Shown: positions 26,480-33,101 of the stretch, in pieces
Layout: every line of letters begins with the position of its first letter
Position numbering within the stretch: the first letter of the stretch is position 1
Assembly (NCBI GenBank): GCA_013334765.1
Contig: JAAXWW010000004.1
Coordinates: forward strand, 1 to 42,556
DNA from: Candidatus Moraniibacteriota bacterium
GTDB lineage: Bacteria > Patescibacteriota > Minisyncoccia > Moranbacterales > UBA2206
Direction: 5' to 3'
DNA: 42,556 bases
Notes under the pieces: model-generated
Told to the model about the DNA's origin: nothing
The model's database searches: none
What the model saw: the letters and a program-made list of their open reading frames with translations, nothing else
Program-made: the position numbers and the translations under genes

Positions 26480-26800
26480 ATGATATCATCAAATGTAAAA
26501 CTCGTAGTTTTCGTCCCGACCTCGCATGCTGATTCCGTAAGAAAAGCGCTTGGCGAAGCTGGTGCTGGAAAGATCGGAAATTATGATTTCTGTTCTTTCT
26601 CTTCCCAAGGGATCGGAAGGTTCAGAGGAAACGAGAACTCGAATCCTACGATCGGGAAAGCTGGCGAGCATGAAGCCGTCAAGGAAGAAAGGATAGAGGT
26701 CATGGTGACAAGAGAAATCCTAAACGACGTCATTGAGAAAATGAAGGCCGCACATCCCTATGAAGAAGTCGCGTTCGATATTTATCCTTTAGAAAATTAA
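26480..26800 (+). CDS. YqfO/NIF3 C-terminal-like (CutA-like fold) protein
   Basis: VKLVVFVPTSHADSVRKALGEAGAGKIGNYDFCSFSSQGIGRFRG...AHPYEEVAFDIYPLEN. Confidence 0.87.
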   Translation: MISSNVKLVVFVPTSHADSVRKALGEAGAGKIGNYDFCSFSSQGIGRFRGNENSNPTIGKAGEHEAVKEERIEVMVTREILNDVIEKMKAAHPYEEVAFDIYPLEN

Positions 26801-26806
26801 TCCAGA

Positions 26807-27763
26807 ATGAGTCGAAAATTTTTTGAAAGAATCGGATATGATGGAAATTTGGAAGACATATCAAGAAAAGTATGTCAGGATTTTAGCATCGGCGAGTTCG
26901 AGTCAAATGAATTGATCCTCGTCGGCTATGAGGATTTTAATTTCATATTGAAGACTGACAAGGGCAATTATGTCATCAAGGTTTTCGCGAACTCCAGAGA
27001 GGACGACGAATGCAAGCGAATCGTAGATGTCAATCTGGCGGCGATGGAAGGAGATGTCACCATTCCGAAGCTAATTAAATCCAGTTATGGATACTTGCAT
27101 AGGACCACCATAGGCAGTTCGGATATGAGGATATGCGTTTTAGAATATATTGACGGAAAGAATCTATACGCCCTGAAACACAAGGCGAACGAAGATGAGA
27201 TAAAATTTTTGTCCAGACAGGCGTCCTTGATAAATTCTCTCACGATCAATCCCCGATTCATTTATGACGGGTGGGCGATTACGAATTTTGCTCGCGAGTT
27301 CAAGAGAAAAGGAAAATATTTGGAAAAGGAGGACTTTGGAATAATCGAAGCCTTGCTCGAAGAATTCAATATGCTGGACATTGAGAATCTTCCTCATTGC
27401 TTTGTACATGGAGATCTCATCTCCCCAAACGTAATAAGAGAAAACACGGGAAGAATGTGGATAATTGATTTCGGTGCCTCCAATCGCTATCCGCGCATCC
27501 AGGAGCTAGCCGTCTTGGCATGCGACGTCTTGTTCATTGAGAACGACAAGATCAAAAGCGATAAGAATCTAGAAATAGCTCTGGATGAGTATCAGAAGAC
27601 GGTGAAACTAACCGATAATGAGCTAGCTATTCTCCCTTTGTATGTTAGATTCGGTCACGCTATGCATGTCTTGTCGGCGAATTATGAAAAAGTCGCCAAA
27701 GAAAACCGCTCGAAGGAAAATGAATACTTTTTACGAATCGGACGAGCTGGCCTCAGGAATTAA
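26807..27763 (+). CDS. Aminoglycoside phosphotransferase-like kinase
   Basis: NLPHCFVHGDLISPNVIRENTGRMWIIDFGASNRYPRIQELAVLACDV: APH catalytic HGD and DFG-like motifs. Confidence 0.83.
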   Translation: MSRKFFERIGYDGNLEDISRKVCQDFSIGEFESNELILVGYEDFNFILKTDKGNYVIKVFANSREDDECKRIVDVNLAAMEGDVTIPKLIKSSYGYLHRTTIGSSDMRICVLEYIDGKNLYALKHKANEDEIKFLSRQASLINSLTINPRFIYDGWAITNFAREFKRKGKYLEKEDFGIIEALLEEFNMLDIENLPHCFVHGDLISPNVIRENTGRMWIIDFGASNRYPRIQELAVLACDVLFIENDKIKSDKNLEIALDEYQKTVKLTDNELAILPLYVRFGHAMHVLSANYEKVAKENRSKENEYFLRIGRAGLRN

Positions 27764-27780
27764 TCGTAAGAAATAAGATT

Positions 27781-28560
27781 ATGGAAAACACAGAATTTCT
27801 AAAAAAATACCAGCAGCTCCAAGGCGGGATAATGTTGGATGAGATCATCGATCTGAAATATGCCAGGATCGGGATTTCCCATATCGACAGGGCAGCTTTT
27901 TGGAATTTCTCTTTGATCGATAGAAACATAGATAATAAAGAGCTTGAAGAAATCGAAAGCAGTATGAGATCCTTGGACAGGAAACCGACCGTCTATTTCG
28001 AAAACAGCGAAAATTTCAGTGAGACAGCGAACCTTCTGAAGCGCTTGGGATACGGAAAATCATTCGAAGATTCCTGGATGTTCTGGACGGGCGAAGAAAT
28101 TTCCGATGACAGGTTCCATCAAGTCAAGAAAGTCAAAGACGAAGATGACTTGGCGATCTTCCTTGATACCTTCAATAACTGCTTCAGGAAAAACGATCCA
28201 CAAAACCCATACGGCGAGCTGGGTGATTATCTGAAGGTAGCGGAAAAAGTCTGGAAGGATCTGCATCGTTCAAGCAGGATCGAATATTTCATCGCCTACA
28301 AAGACGACAAGCCAGTGGCCGTCGCCACACTGACGAATCGTGACGGTCTCGGCTATATCTCCAATGTCGGCTCCCTGAAAGAGGTACGTGGAGAAGGCTT
28401 TGGAAAATTAGTAACGCTTTATTGCGTGGACAAGTCGATAATAAACGGAAACGAAACACATTTTCTAGCTACGGAAGAAAACACCTATCCAAATGAATTC
28501 TATAAGCGAATAGGATTTGAAACTAGATTTACCGGGGTAGCATATTCTAAAGAACAATAA
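27781..28560 (+). CDS. GNAT family N-acetyltransferase
   Basis: KPVAVATLTNRDGLGYISNVGSLKEVRGEGFGKLVTLYCVDKSIINGNETHFLATEENTYPNEFYKRIGFE. Confidence 0.87.
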   Translation: MENTEFLKKYQQLQGGIMLDEIIDLKYARIGISHIDRAAFWNFSLIDRNIDNKELEEIESSMRSLDRKPTVYFENSENFSETANLLKRLGYGKSFEDSWMFWTGEEISDDRFHQVKKVKDEDDLAIFLDTFNNCFRKNDPQNPYGELGDYLKVAEKVWKDLHRSSRIEYFIAYKDDKPVAVATLTNRDGLGYISNVGSLKEVRGEGFGKLVTLYCVDKSIINGNETHFLATEENTYPNEFYKRIGFETRFTGVAYSKEQ

Positions 28561-28578
28561 ATAAATTCAATCAAAAAT

Positions 28579-28719
28579 ATGTTCAAAGACAAAGTTGTCA
28601 TAGTAACCGGCGCATCAAGCGGCATCGGAGCTGAAACTGCCTTGGCCTTTGCCACGGTAATTTCGAATATCCTAAAGGAAGCGGAAAATGGTTTGAAGGA
28701 AAACATGAACCTGTCATAA
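28579..28719 (+). pseudogene. Truncated short-chain dehydrogenase N-terminus
   Basis: MFKDKVVIVTGASSGIGAETALAFA (SDR TGxxxGIG motif), homology lost at about 28650, stop at 28719. Confidence 0.8.
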
Positions 28720-29258
28720 CCAAAGAAGTCTTCGATCTGGCTCAGGAACAATTGAAGAGGGATCGGCTCGTAAGAGACAGCAAGGAATTCGCCTTCACCA
28801 AGCTCCTCACTTGCGGAATCTGCGGATCGGGCATAACCGCCGATGAAAAATACAAGAAACTGAAAAACGGAAACACCGCTTCATATATCTACTACGGATG
28901 CACTCGTTCGAGAGATCTTTCCTGCAAGCTGGGGTATATCCGGGAAGAAGAACTGATCAAGCAGATGCTTCGGATAGTCGACAAGATCGATATCAATGAA
29001 ATCGGCCTCAAGAAGCAGTTTGAGGAAGAAGTGATGAGATACAACAGATTCCAGATTTCCGTCCTTGAAATGAACGGCAAGGAAAAAAAGATAGACAAGA
29101 AAAAGGAGTTCGATATCAAGGCCTATGCAAAATATATCCTGGCGGAAGGAAAAATAAATGAAAAAAGGGAATTATTGGCCAGCCTCAAAAGCAGGCTGGT
29201 TTTGGGAAAGGATAAGAAATTAACACTCAAAAAAGATGAAACCGCCATAGGATTATAA
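28653..29258 (+). pseudogene. C-terminal fragment of a large serine recombinase
   Basis: Open frame HGNFEYPKGSGKWFEGKHEPVITKEVFDLAQEQLKRDRL...LLTCGICGSGITADEKYK...YIYYGCTRSRDLSC (recombinase zinc ribbon); no catalytic N-terminal domain. Confidence 0.88.
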
Positions 29259-29262
29259 AAAA

Positions 29263-29290
29263 TTGATTTTTGTTCTTTAAAATGTATAAT
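29263..29290 (+). promoter_or_regulatory. Sigma-70-type promoter
   Basis: TTGATT (29263-29268), 16-nt spacer, TATAAT (29285-29290). Confidence 0.65.
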
Positions 29291-29296
29291 TAACAT

Positions 29297-29470
29297 ACAA
29301 TCTAGCCTAAACTCAGGCCTTAATGGCTCGGGCATGGCTTAATAATAAATCTCACGTGAATAGAAACGGTCTTCTGACCGGCGCTTATTCACGTGAGTCA
29401 ATGGCTCGAAAGAGTTATTGGGCAGTCCCGAAAGGGTTCTGTCGCCTGGTTCGGAAGACCTTTTGTGTAC
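29297..29470 (+). ncRNA. Candidate structured RNA or 5' leader, family not assigned
   Basis: CTCACGTGAATA (29351-29362)/TATTCACGTGAG (29386-29397) 12-bp stem enclosing CGGTC-TTCT-GACCG; CAATGGCTC-GAAA-GAGTTATTG (29399-29420); GGCAG...CCC-GAAA-GGG...CTGTC (29421-29443); promoter upstream. Ends are approximate. Confidence 0.6.
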
Positions 29471-29509
29471 CCAAAAAACTATTTTTGTAATTTCTAATAA
29501 ACAATAAAA

Positions 29510-30313
29510 ATGAATATTATTCAAAAGTTGGCTGAAAAATACAAGCAGTCAAAACAGAAGAAGGAAGGATTGAAATCTTTTGAAAAGATACTTATTGAAG
29601 CTGTGAAAGATGGAAAATTGACCGGAAGTGAAATAGCTCAATTAGAAAAAGATAAAGAAAATTTAGGAATAAGCGAGGAAGATATGAAAAAATTCAAAAT
29701 CAACGCTTATCTTACAGCCTTTCAAAATTCAAAATCAGATGGAAAAATGACAGATGATGAAGAGAAGGAATTGGAAAAAATCCAAAAATATCTTCAGATA
29801 TCGGATGAAAACATCATTGCGACAAAAGCGGAATTATCAAAATTAAGATTGCTTAATGAAATTCAAAAGGGTAATGTTCCTGAAATTCAGGTCGCAAGCC
29901 TGATAACTCAAAAGGGAGAAAAGGTTTATTGGAGCGAACCTTCCAGCTTAACAGAAGAAAAAGTGATACGTAGAGGCTATGAAGGAGGCTCCCAAGGATT
30001 CAGCTTTCGCGTAATGAAGGGAGTGACTTATCGAGTGGGAGCACACAAAGGAAACTTAATAACGGAAACGGGAATGGTTTCCGTAAGCACGGGAGATTTC
30101 ATAATCAGCAACAAGAGAATCGTCTTCAGGGGAAATGCTAAATCATTTTCCATCAAATTGGATAAGATTCTGGATGTCCAATGCTATTCAGATGGCATAA
30201 AAATATTCGAAAACAATAAATCAAATCCGAGACTGATCCAGTTTTTTAACAACAACAATGGGGATGTGGTCGGATCAATCCTTTCTTATTCAATAAATAA
30301 TTACCAAGCCTAG
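29510..30313 (+). CDS. TerB-like helical domain plus bacterial PH-like domain protein
   Basis: N-terminal helical repeat AVKDGKLTGSEIAQLEKDKENLGISEEDM / SKSDGKMTDDEEKELEKIQKYLQISDENI; C-terminal GDFIISNKRIVFRGNAKSFSIKLDKILDVQCYSDGIKIF. Confidence 0.65.
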   Translation: MNIIQKLAEKYKQSKQKKEGLKSFEKILIEAVKDGKLTGSEIAQLEKDKENLGISEEDMKKFKINAYLTAFQNSKSDGKMTDDEEKELEKIQKYLQISDENIIATKAELSKLRLLNEIQKGNVPEIQVASLITQKGEKVYWSEPSSLTEEKVIRRGYEGGSQGFSFRVMKGVTYRVGAHKGNLITETGMVSVSTGDFIISNKRIVFRGNAKSFSIKLDKILDVQCYSDGIKIFENNKSNPRLIQFFNNNNGDVVGSILSYSINNYQA

Positions 30314-30859
30314 ATGAAAAAACATTACGACAGCATTAATGATCTTATCAAAAATGAATTGAATAATGCAGAGGAGATGAAGGGCTCAGAATTAATGAAT
30401 AAACTGTCCGGTGTCAAAGAAAGGGGCTATTGCAACCGAGCAGAATTTATTGATATATGCATGTGGAAAAGTGCCAGGCCGAAAAGACATTATCTTGAAA
30501 ACACGGAAGAGAAAATCATTGAGATAACAAAGAAAGTTTTTGCCACCAAGCTAGAAAAAAGAAAGATGGAATTGCTTACAAAATTAAAGGGCGTGTCTAT
30601 TCCTGTCGCTTCAGCTATCCTGACTGTAACCGATCCTAAAGACTACGGGATAATAGACATCAGAGTTTGGCAAATACTTCATCTGTATGATTCTGTTAAA
30701 GACAATCCAAAAGGAAAATCCTTTGATTTCAATAATTGGTACAACTATCTCATGAAATTAAGATATTACGCCAAAAAATTCAATGTTGACGCTAGGGATA
30801 TCGAAAGAACGATTTTTTATCATCATAGGAAAATACAAGAAGGAAATCTATACGGCTGA
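30314..30859 (+). CDS. HhH-GPD-like helical protein of unknown function
   Basis: LLTKLKGVSIPVASAILTVTDPKDYGIIDIRVWQILHLY resembles an HhH DNA-glycosylase-like core. Confidence 0.55.
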   Translation: MKKHYDSINDLIKNELNNAEEMKGSELMNKLSGVKERGYCNRAEFIDICMWKSARPKRHYLENTEEKIIEITKKVFATKLEKRKMELLTKLKGVSIPVASAILTVTDPKDYGIIDIRVWQILHLYDSVKDNPKGKSFDFNNWYNYLMKLRYYAKKFNVDARDIERTIFYHHRKIQEGNLYG

Positions 30860-30869
30860 TGATAGCGAG

Positions 30870-30914
30870 GCAACATAAAACCGCCAATCATTGGCGGTTT
30901 TATGTTGCTTTTTT
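30870..30914 (+). terminator. Rho-independent terminator with an 18-bp perfect stem
   Basis: GCAACATAAAACCGCCAA-TCA-TTGGCGGTTTTATGTTGC followed by TTTTTT. Confidence 0.9.
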
Positions 30915-31023
30915 AGTTCTAGTTCGAATCCCATTCTCTAGTCCCCTTTTTGAGAAAAAACGCTCTCGAAAAAATGGCTAGGATAAGCCTCTCGGGTCAC
31001 CCTCGATACTAAAAGCTTGATGC

Positions 31024-31111
31024 GGAGAGGCAGGGATTCGAACCCTGGGACCGGTGTTACCCAGTCAACACATTAGCAGTGTGCCCCTTTCGACCACTCA
31101 GGCACCTCTCC
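31024..31111 (-). tRNA. tRNA-Ser(GCT)
   Basis: RC GGAGAGGTGCCTGAGTGGTCGAAAGGGGCACACTGCTAATGTGTTGACTGGGTAACACCGGTCCCAGGGTTCGAATCCCTGCCTCTCC; long variable arm. Confidence 0.95.
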
Positions 31112-31170
31112 AAAAACTATAATCAATTCTAAAACCTTTTGAAAAAATAGTCCAGCGGTCATAAAAAAAG

Positions 31171-31203
31171 GCGGCCGCAAGGATAATTGATCCAGGCGGC
31201 CGC
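31171..31203. repeat. Hairpin with two GCGGCCGC arms
   Basis: GCGGCCGC-AA-GGAT-AATTG-ATCC-AG-GCGGCCGC. Confidence 0.7.
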
Positions 31204-31223
31204 GTAAAGACTGAGAAAACAGC

Positions 31224-31817
31224 CTAGACTGCGATCTTGCGCAATCCCAAAATCGGGATTTTCTCCTCAGGATCACACTTGACTATGGTCATGCAAGATC
31301 CGAACGTGCACACGACCGGGCAGTCCCCATCGGAAAACCTACTCCCCCAACAAAGAGTCGCTCCGGTTGTGTCCAGGCACTCATGAGGAAAATTATTCTT
31401 ATTTCCAGTTCGTTTCATGTGATACAGTATCTCCATGAGCAGCCTGACCATCAGCGTTATCTCATAATCCTTCACAGCATAGGCACCTTCGGGAATTTCC
31501 TCCGGATTCGGGGAAATCTCAACCCATACGGCATATGGCACTTCTTTCGGATTGTCCGCAATATCGCCGAAATCGCCGCCAATGCGTTCTCCGGCATTGA
31601 AATATTCGCGGCAGACCCCAAAAACAGCAGAAAGAGAAATCCCGAGCGGCACCGCGATGAGCCAATATTTGCGACCGTCTCGCGGATATTTGGGAACCGT
31701 AATTCCTGAAAAATCCGCTTCCAGGTCGAAATATTCCCGATAGATCCGAATCCATGTGCGCAGCCTCTTCTCGACGGTTCTATTAAGACCGAGCATATCC
31801 CCGATATTCCCCATCAT
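31224..31817 (-). CDS. Hypothetical protein with a hydrophobic segment and Cys-rich C-terminus
   Basis: 197 aa ORF; YWLIAVPLGISLSAVFGV hydrophobic segment; CLDTTGATLCWGSRFSDGDCPVVCTFGSCMTIVKC. Confidence 0.6.
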   Translation of the reverse strand: MMGNIGDMLGLNRTVEKRLRTWIRIYREYFDLEADFSGITVPKYPRDGRKYWLIAVPLGISLSAVFGVCREYFNAGERIGGDFGDIADNPKEVPYAVWVEISPNPEEIPEGAYAVKDYEITLMVRLLMEILYHMKRTGNKNNFPHECLDTTGATLCWGSRFSDGDCPVVCTFGSCMTIVKCDPEEKIPILGLRKIAV

Positions 31818-32013
31818 AAAACAGCCTCCGTTGCTATATTTTCCAAAGAACCAGCATTGCCGACGATAAACACACTTTTATTTACTATACGCCTCTGACG
31901 CACAAAAAGTTGCAAAATAAAAACCTGCCAAAAACAGGGTGATAAAGGTTTATTTTCAATAATATTAAAGTCGTGAGGGCGTGCGACCGAATCCCATGTT
32001 TGAACACGTTAGT

Positions 32014-32067
32014 GGTCGCCTTCGCAACCTTGGCGGACTTTGTCCGCCGAAGTCCGCTATGGCGACC
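32014..32067. repeat. REP-like palindromic element next to tRNA-Ser
   Basis: GGTCGCC (32014-32020)/GGCGACC (32061-32067) around GGCGGAC-TTT-GTCCGCC (32032-32048). Confidence 0.6.
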
Positions 32068-32073
32068 GAAGGC

Positions 32074-32159
32074 GGAAGCGGTGAGATTCGAACTCACGGT
32101 ACCGTTTCCGGTACGACAGTTTTCAAGACTGTTGCCTTCAACCACTCGGCCACGCTTCC
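32074..32159 (-). tRNA. tRNA-Ser(TGA)
   Basis: RC GGAAGCGTGGCCGAGTGGTTGAAGGCAACAGTCTTGAAAACTGTCGTACCGGAAACGGTACCGTGAGTTCGAATCTCACCGCTTCC. Confidence 0.95.
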
Positions 32160-32277
32160 CTAATACTTCTTTTTGATTATTATATTTTCTTGCGCTTTTG
32201 TCCAGCTAAGCGGCAATTATTGCAATAGATCGCATTTTGAAGATTCGTGGTATAATTTCTGTGTAATCTCTTTGCCT

Positions 32278-32886
32278 ATGCAAATGTATATTGAAGATTT
32301 CCATTCACAGTCTCAAAAAAAAGATATCCTTCCGCCGGAAAAGCAGGAGCTTATCGACGACAACGGAATGATGGAAGAAAAACTGATTGGCGCTCCGCAT
32401 GAAGGAGTCATAGAAAAACATCCGTATGACACGCTCATCCATTGGAAAGCGCCTGAGTTCGAGATGGTCGAACGCGACAACAAATGGCTCATCTATGTCA
32501 CGATATCCCTCATCCTGATCGTTGCCTATGCCATATATACCAACAGCATCATCATGGCCATAACCTTCATCCTGCTCGGGATCGTCGGATACATGCACTT
32601 CGAGCGCGAACCGCGCATCCTGACTTTCCGCATCACGCCGGACGGAGTGGCAGCCGGAAGGGAGCTCTATCTTTTTTCCAATATCAGCTCCTTTTGGATA
32701 TTCTATGAGCCGGAAGGCAAGAAGCTCATCAGTCTCCACACCAACAGCTACCTGACGCCTTTCGTGCATATGCCCATCCATGAAGAGGACCCGGTCGAAA
32801 TCCGCGAAGTGCTCCTCAAATACATCCCGGAAGTGAAGCAGGAACCTGGAATAGTCGACGCCTTCGAAAGGCTGCTAGGGATATAG
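32278..32886 (+). CDS. Conserved membrane protein with two TM segments, unknown function
   Basis: IHWKAPEFEMVERDNKWLIYVTISLILIVAYAIYTNSIIMAITFILLGIVGYMHFEREPR; start at MQMYIEDFHSQ preferred to 32173. Confidence 0.75.
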   Translation: MQMYIEDFHSQSQKKDILPPEKQELIDDNGMMEEKLIGAPHEGVIEKHPYDTLIHWKAPEFEMVERDNKWLIYVTISLILIVAYAIYTNSIIMAITFILLGIVGYMHFEREPRILTFRITPDGVAAGRELYLFSNISSFWIFYEPEGKKLISLHTNSYLTPFVHMPIHEEDPVEIREVLLKYIPEVKQEPGIVDAFERLLGI

Positions 32887-32904
32887 CCATTATATTGAAA
32901 ACAT

Positions 32905-32935
32905 AAAACAGTCCCGCCTAGGCGGGACTGTTTTT
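32905..32935 (+). terminator. Rho-independent terminator
   Basis: AAACAGTCCCGCCTAGGCGGGACTGTTTTT palindrome. Confidence 0.9.
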
Positions 32936-32939
32936 CTTG

Positions 32940-33012
32940 TGTCCTCGGGAGGAATCGAACCGCCGACCTTCTGGACCGCAACCAGACGCTCTATCCACTG
33001 AGCTACGAGGAC
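32940..33012 (-). tRNA. tRNA-Arg(GCG)
   Basis: RC GTCCTCGTAGCTCAGTGGATAGAGCGTCTGGTTGCGGTCCAGAAGGTCGGCGGTTCGATTCCTCCCGAGGAC; loop TTGCGGT gives anticodon GCG. Confidence 0.92.
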
Positions 33013-33101
33013 ATGGAATATCAACTTCATCTATCCTAACTCAGAGCACGGATAAAATCAATACTTCCTACTTTGGGCCTCCTGATTTATACTTAAACCA
33101 C

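Noticed and set aside
29339-29524. Minus-strand ORF of 61 aa across the structured region
   Set aside because: Low-complexity, no homology pattern; the hairpins explain the sequence better.
31885-32176. Small ORFs over tRNA-Ser(TGA) and the palindrome
   Set aside because: They overlap a clear tRNA and repeat; spurious.
32937-33101. N-terminal 55 aa of the RecG track ORF
   Set aside because: Overlaps tRNA-Arg on the opposite strand; RecG homology starts at the ATG at 33102.
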